DNA from: Terracoccus sp. 273MFTsu3.1
Lineage (GTDB): Bacteria > Actinomycetota > Actinomycetes > Actinomycetales > Dermatophilaceae
Assembly: GCF_000383675.1 (NCBI RefSeq)
Contig: NZ_KB911831.1
Coordinates: 1-62,449 of the forward strand
Direction of reading: 5' to 3'
DNA length: 62,449 nucleotides
Part shown: positions 7,495 through 15,731 of the stretch, piece after piece
Position numbering within the stretch: position 1 is the stretch's first letter
How the letters are laid out: every line of letters starts with the position of its first letter
Program-made: the position numbers and the translations under genes
The notes under the pieces: model-generated
What the model saw: only the letters and a program-made list of their open reading frames with translations
Told to the model about the DNA's origin: nothing
Databases searched by the model: none

Positions 7495-8780
7495 CGGCGC
7501 GCACCCCCGTCTGCGAGGCGGACACCGGACAGCGCCCAGCGTGATCCCGGCGGGAAGAAGTTGCGGTAGGTCGCGCGGGCGTGACCGGGCGGGGTCAGGG
7601 CGCACCCACCGCGCAGCACCATCTGGCCCGACATGAACTTGCCGTTGTACTCGCCGATGGCGCCGGCCGGTGGGTGGTAGCCCGGGTAGGCGAGGTAGGC
7701 CGAGCTCGTCCACTCCCAGCAGTCGCCGTAGACCTGGCGCAGGTGGCCGGTGCTCGGACCGGCCGCGCGTGGGTGGAACGTCGCGGTGTCGGCGAGGTTG
7801 GCGCCGGTGGCCGGCGGCTCGGACTGGCCGTCGGCGACGACGGCGTGCTCCCACTCGCCCTCGGTGGGGAGCCGCTTGGCCGCCCACGTGGCGTACGCGT
7901 CGGCCTCGTAGTGGCTGACGTGGCTCACCGGGAGCCCCGGGTCGACAGGCCGGGTGCCGCTCAGCGTGTGCTCGAACCACACCCCGTCGACCTCGGACCA
8001 GTAGAAGGGCGCCTGCCAGCCCTCGGCGCGCACCTTCCCCCACCCATCGGAGAGCCACAGCTCGTGGCGCTGATAGCCGCGGTCGGCCATGAACTCGAGC
8101 CACTCGCCGTTGGTGACGAGGCGGTCGGCGAGGCGGTACGGCTCGAGCCACTGCTGGTGCAGCGGCAGCTCGTTGTCGAAGCTGAACCCGCCGCCACGAT
8201 GCCCCACCTCGACGAGGCCGCCCTCGACGTCGACCCAGCCCAACGTGTCGGGAGCCGACGGCGCGAGCGGGCTACCGGCATACGTCGGCTGGAGGGGGTT
8301 GACCGACAGGACGTGCTTGATGTCCATGAGGAGCAGCTCCTGGTGCTGCTGCTCGTGGTGGAAGCCGAGCTCGATGGTGGACGTGAGCTTCTCGAGCGCC
8401 CCGCCGTCGAGGGTCGTGACGAGGTCGCGCATCCGCGAGTCGACGTCGGCGCGGTAGAGCCCGACGTCCTGGGCGCCCGGGCGGGTGATGAACCCGCGCT
8501 CGGCGCGGGCGTAGCGGGGCCCGACGCCCTCGTAGTAGCTGTTGAAAAGGAACCAGTAGCGGTCCTGGTAGGGCTTGAACGACGGCTCGTGGTCGGCGAG
8601 CACGAACGTCTCGAAGAACCACGTGACGTGCGCGCGGTGCCACTTCGTCGGCGACACGTCGGGCATCGACTGGACGGTCTGGTCCTCCGGTGACAGCGGG
8701 GCGGCGAGCGTCTCGGTGTGGGCTCTCACCTCGTCGTAGCGGGCGACGAGCGTGTCGGCGTCCCAGGTCGGGTCGGGCAT
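7491..8780 (-). CDS. egtB: Hercynine sulfoxide synthase (ergothioneine biosynthesis)
   Basis: EgtB is the non-haem iron enzyme that couples hercynine to a thiol (gamma-glutamylcysteine or cysteine) with O2. This 429-residue protein has the N-terminal DinB-like four-helix domain with iron ligands His51 (HRAHVTWFF) and the pair in GFHHEQQHQEL (about 142 and 146). The C-terminal FGE-sulfatase domain has VTNGEWLEFM, RLPTEGEWEHA, YGDCWEWTSSAY and the terminal VLRGGCALTPPGHARATYRN block. The start is preceded by GGAGGAGGT, a strong Shine-Dalgarno. With no EgtC amidohydrolase beside it, the enzyme may use cysteine directly, but I cannot read thiol specificity from sequence. Confidence 0.94.
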   Translation of the reverse strand: MPDPTWDADTLVARYDEVRAHTETLAAPLSPEDQTVQSMPDVSPTKWHRAHVTWFFETFVLADHEPSFKPYQDRYWFLFNSYYEGVGPRYARAERGFITRPGAQDVGLYRADVDSRMRDLVTTLDGGALEKLTSTIELGFHHEQQHQELLLMDIKHVLSVNPLQPTYAGSPLAPSAPDTLGWVDVEGGLVEVGHRGGGFSFDNELPLHQQWLEPYRLADRLVTNGEWLEFMADRGYQRHELWLSDGWGKVRAEGWQAPFYWSEVDGVWFEHTLSGTRPVDPGLPVSHVSHYEADAYATWAAKRLPTEGEWEHAVVADGQSEPPATGANLADTATFHPRAAGPSTGHLRQVYGDCWEWTSSAYLAYPGYHPPAGAIGEYNGKFMSGQMVLRGGCALTPPGHARATYRNFFPPGSRWALSGVRLADGGARR

Positions 8781-8977
8781 GGGTGACCTCCTCCGTCGGG
8801 CCGCTGGCGCACCGTGCACCGCGGACCGGTTCATCGAGCCTAGGCATACCCGGTGACAGCCGCGCGTGCGACCGACGGTCCGTAAGGAGCTGTTCACCGT
8901 CTCGACGGTCCCGACCGTCCGGACGGACCCCCGGAGCCGGCCGCTCGGTCGGCGTTCCCGGCGTCGGTCGTGGCGGT

Positions 8978-8983
8978 TAGGGT
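8978..8983 (+). promoter_or_regulatory. dnaX -10 box, near-leaderless
   Basis: TAGGGT ends 7 bp before the dnaX ATG at 8991, so transcription would start at or within a base or two of the start codon. No Shine-Dalgarno is present, which agrees with a leaderless mRNA. No convincing -35 is visible. Confidence 0.5.
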
Positions 8984-8990
8984 TTCGGGC

Positions 8991-11660
8991 ATGGCCACCG
9001 CCCTGTACCGCCGCTACCGGCCCGAGAGCTTCGCCGACGTCATCGGCCAGGAGCACGTGACGGAGCCGCTCATGCAGGCGCTGCGCACGGGCCGGGTCAA
9101 CCACGCCTACCTCTTCAGCGGCCCGCGCGGCTGCGGCAAGACGACGAGCGCGCGCATCCTCGCGCGCTGCCTCAACTGCGAGCAGGGCCCGACGCCGATC
9201 CCGTGCGGCACGTGCGACTCCTGCGTGGCGCTCGCGCGCGGCGGCTCCGGCTCGGTCGACGTCATCGAGATCGACGCCGCTAGCCACGGAGGTGTCGACG
9301 ACGCCCGCGACCTGCGCGAACGGGCCAGCTACGGCCCGGCGCAGAGTCGCTTCAAGATCTACATCATCGACGAGGCGCACATGGTGACGCCGCAGGGCTT
9401 CAACGCGCTGCTCAAGATCGTCGAGGAGCCGCCGGAGCACGTGAAGTTCGTCTTCGCGACGACCGAGCCCGAGAAGGTCATCGGCACGATCCGGTCGCGC
9501 ACGCACCACTACCCCTTCCGCCTCGTCCCGCCGGCCAAGCTGTCGACCTACATGGAGCGGCTGCTCGAGTCCGAGCACGTGGCGGTTCAGCCGGGCGTGC
9601 TCAGCTTCGTCACGCGCGCCGGCGGGGGTTCGGTGCGTGACTCGCTGTCCGTCCTCGACCAGCTCATCGCCGGCTCGGGTCCCGAGGGGCTCACCTACGA
9701 CGGCGCCGTGTCGCTGCTCGGCTTCACCGATGGCGAGCTGCTCGACAGCACCGTCGACGCGATGGCCGCCGGTGACGGCGCCGCGACGTTCCGCCAGATC
9801 GACCGGGTCATCGAGTCGGGCCACGACCCGCGACGCTTCGTCGAGGACCTCCTCGAGCGGCTGCGCGACCTCATCATCGTCGCGGCCATCCCCGAGGGCG
9901 TCTCGCAGGTGCTCCGCGGCGTCCCCGAGGACCAGCTCGAGCGCATGCGGGTGCAGCAGGCGGCGTTCGGCCCGGGCGCTCTGTCGCGCGCGGCCGACAT
10001 CGTCAACACCGGCCTGACCGAGATGACCGGTGCCACCGCGCCCCGCCTCCAGCTCGAGCTCATCTGCGCGCGCATCCTCCTGCCGGCCGCCTCCGGCGAG
10101 CAGGGGTATGCCGCCCGCCTCGACCGCCTCGAGCGTCGCCTGGACGTGGGCGGGGTTCCGACCGCTGCCCGTGCCGACGTCCCACCCGTGGGGGCGCCCA
10201 GGAGCGCGTCGTCCGCCCCATCGGCGGCCCCGGCACCCTCCGGCCCGTCGGCCTCGGGGTCCTCGGTCGTGTCTGCGCCGCCGCGCACCGTCTCCGACTA
10301 CACACCTCCCTCGAGCGGCGGGTCAGGTGCGTCGCACGCCGCCGGTGGGATGGGTGGGGGCGGTCGCAGCACCGGCCCCGACACCCCCGGAGCGGCTGGC
10401 GCCGCGACAGCCGGGTCCTCGGGTCCGGGTGATGCGGGCCGGGTCGACGCCGTGCGCGCCGACATCGGCTCCCCGCCGGTCGCGGCGCCGGACGAGTCCG
10501 TCGGCGGCCCGTCGTCCGTCGACCAGACGCACTCCGGCGGCCAGCACCTCGCCGGTGCCTCCGAGGAGGCCCGGTCCGCGGCCGAGCCGTCGCCGTCCGG
10601 ACGCACGTCGCAGCCGTCGGGCGGAGCGCCCACCGGCACCGACGAGCCGAGCGGCGTTGGCGAGGGCGCCCCGGCCGGTGGCATGGACACCGATGCGATC
10701 CGCCGGGCCTGGCCCAACGTGCTCGGGCGCATCTTCACGATGCGTCGCATCACGTGGACCTTCGTGTCGCAGAACGCCCAGGTCACGGCCTTCGACGGCA
10801 AGAAGCTGACCCTCGGCATCGCGACGGCCGGCCTGACGCAGACCTTCCGCGCCGGCAACCATGCCGACATCGTCCGACAGGCCCTCATCGACGAGCTCGG
10901 TGTCGACGCCATCGTCGACGGTGTCCACGTCGACGCGGTCTCGCAGCAGGCCCCCGTCGCGCCGCCGCCAGGGGTGGTCCCTCCCGGCCTGCCGGACCCT
11001 CCCAGCAAGGGCGCGCCCGGCGGTCCGGACGCCGGTCAGCCCTCGGGCCAACAGGGTGACGGCGGCGCAGGCGGACAGTCGTGGGGTGATGCCGGCGCGG
11101 GGCATGAGTCCGCCGGCTCCCGAGACAGCGCTCTCGGCGGGACCGGCGGTTCCGGTGGATCGTCCCCGAGCGCAGGAGGCGTCTCCTCGACCGCCGGCTC
11201 GCGTGGCACGACCGCCCTCGCAGAGGCCGGGCTGAGCCCGGTCTCCGGCCGCTCGCTCGAGGACAACGCCGGCTGGGGCTCGGCGACCGGGCCCGCTCCC
11301 GACTGGGCCACCGCGCCCGCCGGGGAGTCGCCGGCGCCCGGCGCATCGGGTGGGGCTGCACAGACGGCAGCGTCCGCTGCCCGTCCCGCTGCCCCGGCAG
11401 CCGCCGGCTCGTCCGCCGGGGGAGAGGTGCCCACCGACTCCGCCGTGCGCGGGGCGAGTGCCGTCAGACAGTCGTTCGCCCAGGCCCGGTCGCGCGCGGG
11501 AGGCTCTCGCCCCACCGACGACGACGAGCCGCGGCAGCCGGTCACCGACGACTCGGCGGTCAGCGACGACGACGAGGACATCGAGCAGTCCGGGGACGTC
11601 GGGCGCTCCGTCATCGAGAAGGTGCTCGGCGGTCGGGTCGTCCAGGAGCTCGAGAACTGA
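8991..11660 (+). CDS. dnaX: DNA polymerase III subunits gamma and tau
   Basis: The clamp-loader ATPase of the replisome. The 889-residue product has Walker A GPRGCGKT (44-51), the zinc module of Cys 60, 63, 72, 75 and 78, Walker B with IIDEAH (125-130), and the sensor/arginine-finger region TTEPEKVIGTIRSRTHHYPFR. After about residue 400 it becomes a long Pro/Ser/Gly/Ala-rich linker. A conserved island at about 564-650 (MDTDAIRRAWPNVLGRIF onward) is probably the tau-type interaction domain. A second long disordered stretch and an acidic tail (DDDEPRQP, DDDEDIEQSGD) follow. It is much longer than E. coli tau (643). No obvious frameshift site for a gamma form. recR is displaced 6.6 kb downstream and the usual ybaB is absent. 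Confidence 0.95.
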   Translation: MATALYRRYRPESFADVIGQEHVTEPLMQALRTGRVNHAYLFSGPRGCGKTTSARILARCLNCEQGPTPIPCGTCDSCVALARGGSGSVDVIEIDAASHGGVDDARDLRERASYGPAQSRFKIYIIDEAHMVTPQGFNALLKIVEEPPEHVKFVFATTEPEKVIGTIRSRTHHYPFRLVPPAKLSTYMERLLESEHVAVQPGVLSFVTRAGGGSVRDSLSVLDQLIAGSGPEGLTYDGAVSLLGFTDGELLDSTVDAMAAGDGAATFRQIDRVIESGHDPRRFVEDLLERLRDLIIVAAIPEGVSQVLRGVPEDQLERMRVQQAAFGPGALSRAADIVNTGLTEMTGATAPRLQLELICARILLPAASGEQGYAARLDRLERRLDVGGVPTAARADVPPVGAPRSASSAPSAAPAPSGPSASGSSVVSAPPRTVSDYTPPSSGGSGASHAAGGMGGGGRSTGPDTPGAAGAATAGSSGPGDAGRVDAVRADIGSPPVAAPDESVGGPSSVDQTHSGGQHLAGASEEARSAAEPSPSGRTSQPSGGAPTGTDEPSGVGEGAPAGGMDTDAIRRAWPNVLGRIFTMRRITWTFVSQNAQVTAFDGKKLTLGIATAGLTQTFRAGNHADIVRQALIDELGVDAIVDGVHVDAVSQQAPVAPPPGVVPPGLPDPPSKGAPGGPDAGQPSGQQGDGGAGGQSWGDAGAGHESAGSRDSALGGTGGSGGSSPSAGGVSSTAGSRGTTALAEAGLSPVSGRSLEDNAGWGSATGPAPDWATAPAGESPAPGASGGAAQTAASAARPAAPAAAGSSAGGEVPTDSAVRGASAVRQSFAQARSRAGGSRPTDDDEPRQPVTDDSAVSDDDEDIEQSGDVGRSVIEKVLGGRVVQELEN

Positions 11661-11719
11661 CATAGCCGGTCCTGCCGCGCCGCTCCGGCGCCGTCCGACC
11701 CGTGAGCACGGCAGGTGCA

Positions 11720-11747
11720 TTCCCTCGAGTGGCCTCGCCGTCCCAGG
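11720..11747. repeat. Diverged single copy of the CTCGAGTGG repeat family
   Basis: CCCTCGAGTGGCCTCGCCGT followed by CCCAGG resembles the segment at 8-34 (CACTCGAGTGGCCCTGCCGT then CCCGGC). It lies between the convergent dnaX and LysR genes, at the left edge of the block that separates dnaX from recR. Confidence 0.5.
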
Positions 11748-11766
11748 CGCACCACGACCCAGGGGG

Positions 11767-12651
11767 TCAGGAAGGGCGGCGCCGGAGGCCCAGGGCGCGA
11801 GCCAGCGCCGGGAGAGCAGCGGCGAGGACCGGGTCGAGCTCGCCGCGCGCGATGACCGACAGGCGCACCGGGAGGTCGACCCGTGAGGCCATGACGCGGT
11901 CGCCGGGACGGCCTGACATCCGGGCCGCGCTCGAGGGCACGATGGCGATCCCGTCGCGTCGGCGTGAGATCTCGAGCGCCACGGGAGCCGTCGCCGCGTG
12001 TCGGGGCGTGCCGCCGAGGGCCGCGATGCGCTCGGCGATGAGCGGGCCGGAGTTGTCGTAGGGGGCGTACGTGACGACCCGGTCGAGGAACGGCAGGTTG
12101 CCGCGCCGGGGCGGCTGAACCCCCGACGCGACGAAGGCGACGAGCTCGTCGGTGCCGAGACGATGGGCGACGACGTGGGGTGGCAGCTGCACCTGCTCGG
12201 CGATCCCGATGAGGGCCGCGTCCATCGACCCCTCGGAAACGAGCTCGATCATCTCGCCGCCGTGGTGCACCACCGTCGAGAGCCGCACGGCGTCGCCGAC
12301 GAGCTCGTCGAGCGCCGGGAAGGCATAGCCTGAGATGCCGGCGAAGGTGCCCACGCGGAGGGTGCGCGCTGCCGCTGAGGACCGGACCGCCGCGAAGACG
12401 CCGTGCAGGTGACCGAGGATGTGCTCGGCCTGCCGGACCATCTCGAGACCCGCCGGGGTCGCCGTCGTGCCGAGCGGGCTACGGGCGAAGAGGACTGTCC
12501 CACAACGCCTCTCGAGTCGGGACAGGCGCTGCGACGCGGCCGGCTGGCTGATGAGGAGCTCGCGCGCCGCCGCCCCGAGGGACTGGGTCCGCTGCAGGGT
12601 GAGCACGAGCGTGAGATCTTCGACATCTGGCACCTGAACCAATGCGTCCAT
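11767..12651 (-). CDS. LysR-family transcriptional regulator
   Basis: A 294-residue LTTR. The N-terminal winged helix-turn-helix covers about residues 8-66 (LVLTLQRTQSLGAAARELLI then SQPAASQRLSRLERRCGTVLF), followed by the linker helix and a substrate-binding domain starting around RTLRVGTFAGISGYAFPAL. It is divergent from an MFS transporter with only 73 bp between starts, the classic LTTR-target layout. An inverted repeat with a T-N11-A core overlaps its own start codon. The effector is unknown; the transporter is the likely target. Confidence 0.88.
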   Translation of the reverse strand: MDALVQVPDVEDLTLVLTLQRTQSLGAAARELLISQPAASQRLSRLERRCGTVLFARSPLGTTATPAGLEMVRQAEHILGHLHGVFAAVRSSAAARTLRVGTFAGISGYAFPALDELVGDAVRLSTVVHHGGEMIELVSEGSMDAALIGIAEQVQLPPHVVAHRLGTDELVAFVASGVQPPRRGNLPFLDRVVTYAPYDNSGPLIAERIAALGGTPRHAATAPVALEISRRRDGIAIVPSSAARMSGRPGDRVMASRVDLPVRLSVIARGELDPVLAAALPALARALGLRRRPS

Positions 12652-12665
12652 AAGTCCACCTTATG
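12649..12665. promoter_or_regulatory. Candidate LysR operator overlapping its start codon
   Basis: CATAAG-TCCAC-CTTATG is a perfect 6-5-6 inverted repeat and includes a T-N11-A core (T12651, A12663). Its left arm contains the LysR start codon on the minus strand. The position suits autoregulation and control of the divergent MFS gene. Confidence 0.6.
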
Positions 12666-12724
12666 AGCAGTGCGCACCTCATGCTGTCTACCGCCCAGGG
12701 CGGCACACGTCGAGGCTGGAATCC

Positions 12725-14083
12725 GTGACCGCGACCCCGACCACCGAGAACACCGACCACTCCCCGACTAGACCCATCCGGATCCTGCTCCTGTCCAACG
12801 CCATCGAGCACCTCGCCTACCGCTTCACGCAGATCGCCCTGCCGCTCGTCGTGCTCCGCGAGTTCGACTCGGCGGCCGTGGCGGGCCTCGTCGGCGGTCT
12901 CGCCGGTCTCCCGGTCGTCACGTCCCCGTGGTGGGCCCGCCGCCTGCGCCAGCGTCTCAGCGACGGCCGGGGACTCGCCCTCGTCTCCCTCTGGCAGGCC
13001 GGCGCGGTGCTCGTCGTCCCGATCGCCCTCGCCCTCGGCACGCTGCACCCGGTCATGCTCGCCGTGGCCGGCCTCGCGGTGGGGGTCTCCGACGCCCTCG
13101 CCTCCCCGGGGCGGACGGCCCTGCTCGGAGATCTCGGCGACCGGGTCGGTGGCGGCGCCGCGATCCGCGTCATCACGTGGGACGACGCCCTCCGCCGAGG
13201 CGCGATGGTCGTCGGACCCGCCCTGGCCGGGCTCGGTGTGCAGCTCGGCTGGACCCATGCCCTGCTCTGGGTCGAGGGTCTCGCCCTGGTCGTGTCGGCG
13301 CTGCTCGTCCGCCGCGTCGTCGTGCCGGTCGCCCCGGTCGCCCCGGTCGCCCCGGTCGCCCCGGTCGCCGCCGGCCGCTCGACGGCACGAGCCGACACCA
13401 GGTCGGCCGCCACGGCACCGGTTCCCGCGCCGGGCATCCTGGCCTCCGTCCGGGACCACCCCGACGTGCTGCGCGGCTGGGTCATGCGCGGGACGAGCTG
13501 CCTGCTGTGGTTCGCCTTCGCGCTCGGGCTCGCCGTCGAGGGGGAGCGGACCGGGCGGGCGGGGGCCCTCTACGCGACGGCCCTGACGGCATACGGCCTC
13601 GGCTCCCTGATCATGACCCTCGCGATCGCGCGGCGCCCGCCGTCCGCGCAGCCCCTCCGTCTCGCGACGGTCGCCTGGGTGGGACAGGGCCTCGCCTTCG
13701 CGGCGATGGCGGTGTGGACGACTCCGGTCACCGTCGCGGTGGGCGCGGCCGCGGCCGGCGCCGTGACCGTCGTGGGCATCCGCGCGATGATGCAGGTCCT
13801 GCTGACCCGGACGCACGGCGCTGCCCGGCGAGCGGCTCTCGCCGGCCAGTCGATCCTCGTCGACGTGACCGTCTCGGTCGGGATGCTCGCCGGAGGGCTT
13901 GTCATCGACCACGCGGGTCCTCGCCCGACCCTCGCCCTGACCGGGCTGGTCACGGCGGCCGTCGCGCTCGTCGCCGGGCTCACCGCACACGAGGCAGCCG
14001 CGACCTCCGACCTCCGGTCGCACGCGGCGGTCCCCGGCGGCCTCGGCCGGGGACGCTTGCGGCAGTTGCTGACCCGGGGATAG
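12725..14083 (+). CDS. MFS transporter (putative exporter)
   Basis: A 452-residue membrane protein with about 12 hydrophobic helices in two halves, starting LLLSNAIEHLAYRFTQIALPLVVL. The central loop carries a VAP repeat (VAPVAPVAPVAPVA) from five near-perfect copies of a 9-bp unit at about 13322-13370, a spot prone to slippage. The C-terminal 35 residues are polar and basic. The GTG start lies 73 bp from the divergent LysR start. Resistance-type MFS proteins commonly sit under such regulators; the substrate is not predictable. Confidence 0.82.
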   Translation: MTATPTTENTDHSPTRPIRILLLSNAIEHLAYRFTQIALPLVVLREFDSAAVAGLVGGLAGLPVVTSPWWARRLRQRLSDGRGLALVSLWQAGAVLVVPIALALGTLHPVMLAVAGLAVGVSDALASPGRTALLGDLGDRVGGGAAIRVITWDDALRRGAMVVGPALAGLGVQLGWTHALLWVEGLALVVSALLVRRVVVPVAPVAPVAPVAPVAAGRSTARADTRSAATAPVPAPGILASVRDHPDVLRGWVMRGTSCLLWFAFALGLAVEGERTGRAGALYATALTAYGLGSLIMTLAIARRPPSAQPLRLATVAWVGQGLAFAAMAVWTTPVTVAVGAAAAGAVTVVGIRAMMQVLLTRTHGAARRAALAGQSILVDVTVSVGMLAGGLVIDHAGPRPTLALTGLVTAAVALVAGLTAHEAAATSDLRSHAAVPGGLGRGRLRQLLTRG

Positions 14084-14135
14084 GAGAATCTTCATTCACC
14101 CGTGGACGTACGTCTTGCGGGAGTAGCGTCACAAG

Positions 14136-14894
14136 GTGACCTTCGAGGTTGCGGCGGACGCCTACAACCGCTTCATGGGGCGTTACTCCGGGCCGCTCGC
14201 CGCACGATTCGCCGACTGGTCCGGTGTGGCCGGACCGGGTCGGGCCATCGACGTGGGCTGCGGGACCGGCGCCCTGACCCGAGTCCTCATCGAGCGGCTG
14301 GGCGTCGACGGCGTCTCGGCGGTCGACCCGTCTCAACAGCTGCTCGCGGCGCTGCGCCAGTCGTTCCCGACTCTCGACGTGCAGACGGGGTCGGCCGAGG
14401 CGCTGCCCTTTCCCGACGACCTCTTCGACCACGCGCTCGCCCAGCTCGTCGTCAGCTTCATGGCCGACCCGGTGCTCGGCCTGCACGAGATGGCTCGGGT
14501 CACGCGCCCGGGCGGAACCGTCTCGGCGTGCGTGTGGGACCTCGCGGGTGGGGGAGCGCCGCTCACCGTCTTCTGGCAGGCGGCCCGAGACCTCGACCCC
14601 GACGTCGACGACGAGTCGGGGATGAGCGGGGTCCGGGAGGGCGAGCTGGCGCACCTCTTCGACCGGGCCGGACTCAACCAGATCGAGGACACCGCCCTCA
14701 CGGTGTCGGTGCGACACCCGACCTTCGACGACTGGTGGGACCCCTACACGCTCGGCGTCGGCCCTGCGGGAGCGCACGTGCAGAGCCTCGACGAGGTCGG
14801 ACGCGTCCGGCTGCGCGAGCACTGCCGCGAGCTGCTGCCCGAGCCGCCCTTCTACATCATGGCGACCGCCTGGGCCGTTCGAGCCCGGGCCTGA
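14136..14894 (+). CDS. Class I SAM-dependent methyltransferase
   Basis: A 252-residue methyltransferase of the UbiE/Methyltransf_11 type. Motif I IDVGCGTGALTRVL is at about 38-51, the acidic end of strand 2 in SAVDPS near 61-66, and motifs II/III in DVQTGSAEALPFPDDLFD and FMADPVLGLHEMARVTRPGG. The substrate is not evident. The GTG start is the first in-frame start after the MFS stop and the N-terminus VTFEVAADAYNRFMGRYSG is typical. The frame is open only from this point. It follows the MFS gene by 52 bp and could share its transcript. Confidence 0.85.
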   Translation: MTFEVAADAYNRFMGRYSGPLAARFADWSGVAGPGRAIDVGCGTGALTRVLIERLGVDGVSAVDPSQQLLAALRQSFPTLDVQTGSAEALPFPDDLFDHALAQLVVSFMADPVLGLHEMARVTRPGGTVSACVWDLAGGGAPLTVFWQAARDLDPDVDDESGMSGVREGELAHLFDRAGLNQIEDTALTVSVRHPTFDDWWDPYTLGVGPAGAHVQSLDEVGRVRLREHCRELLPEPPFYIMATAWAVRARA

Positions 14895-15011
14895 GACCTC
14901 TGCGCGCGACGCGCTCCGGGCCGCCACCCGGCATACCAAGGCGTGAACACCGGGCCGCTGCGACGCACGCCCCACACCGGGCGGCCGGTCCACGGCCCTA
15001 GGCTGTGGCCC

Positions 15012-15686
15012 ATGTTCTACAGCCTCGGGCGCAACCTCCTGTACCCGCTGTCCCATGCGCTGTACCGGCCCACCATCGAGGGCAAGGAGAACATCCCGCG
15101 CGAGGGTGGGGTCGTCGTGGCGAGCAACCACCTGTCGTTCATCGACTCCTTCGCGATCCCGCTCGCCTCGCCACGGCAGGTGCGCTTCCTCGCCAAGGAG
15201 GAGTACTGGACGGGCACGGGCGTCGGCGGCTTCGTGCGCAAGGGCTTCTTCAGCGCCGTGGGGATGGTGCCGGTCAACCGGCACTCGCCGACCGCCGCGC
15301 AGGAGAGCCTCGACGCGGCACTGGAGGTGCTCAAGGCGGGCGACGCGTTCGGCATCTACCCGGAGGGCACGCGCTCGCGGGACGGCCGGCTCTACCGCGG
15401 GCGGACGGGCGTGGCGTGGCTCGCGCTCACCGCGCAGGTCCCCGTCGTGCCGGTCGGGCTCATCGGGACCGAGGACATCCAACCCGTCGGGGCGAGCTTC
15501 CCGCGGCTCGCGAAGGTGACGGTGCGCTTCGGCGAGCCGATCGGCGTCGAGGAGTACGCCGGCATGCCGGCGGGCAAGGCGCGGCGCCTGCTGACCGACC
15601 GGGTCATGGAGGCCATCGCCGAGCTGAGCGGCCAGGAGCGCGCCGACACCTACAACGAGGTGCCGGGCGGCGAGCCCGCCATCTGA
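15012..15686 (+). CDS. 1-acyl-sn-glycerol-3-phosphate acyltransferase (PlsC family)
   Basis: PlsC-type enzymes acylate lysophosphatidate in phospholipid synthesis at the inner membrane face. The 224-residue protein has NHLSFID (His40-x4-Asp45 catalytic pair), VPVNR (87-91), YPEGTRS (116-122) and the late VVPVGL block. The N-terminus is weakly hydrophobic with no clear transmembrane helix. The ATG has a TAGGCT box (14999-15004) 7 bp upstream, so a leaderless transcript is plausible. Paralogues with other acyl acceptors exist, so the exact substrate is open. Confidence 0.88.
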   Translation: MFYSLGRNLLYPLSHALYRPTIEGKENIPREGGVVVASNHLSFIDSFAIPLASPRQVRFLAKEEYWTGTGVGGFVRKGFFSAVGMVPVNRHSPTAAQESLDAALEVLKAGDAFGIYPEGTRSRDGRLYRGRTGVAWLALTAQVPVVPVGLIGTEDIQPVGASFPRLAKVTVRFGEPIGVEEYAGMPAGKARRLLTDRVMEAIAELSGQERADTYNEVPGGEPAI

Positions 15687-15695
15687 GGGAGGACG

Positions 15696-15724
15696 TTGCA
15701 GATGCGACCCAGTCGCATCTAGCG
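15696..15724 (+). promoter_or_regulatory. Palindromic operator inside the promoter of the Ni/Co transporter gene
   Basis: AGATGCGAC-CCA-GTCGCATCT (15700-15720) is a perfect 9-3-9 inverted repeat. It overlaps a -35-like TTGCAG (15696-15701) and a TAGCGT/CTAGCG -10 region (15719-15725), with the GTG start only 7-8 bp beyond. A bound repressor would occlude RNA polymerase and the mRNA would be leaderless. The sequence does not match the Streptomyces Nur or Zur boxes I know. Confidence 0.65.
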
Positions 15725-15731
15725 TGGGGTC

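Noticed and set aside
8781-8990. SRP RNA (ffs) upstream of dnaX
   Set aside because: This small RNA gene is often near dnaX, but I see neither the conserved domain IV loop nor a foldable transcript in the 210-bp gap.
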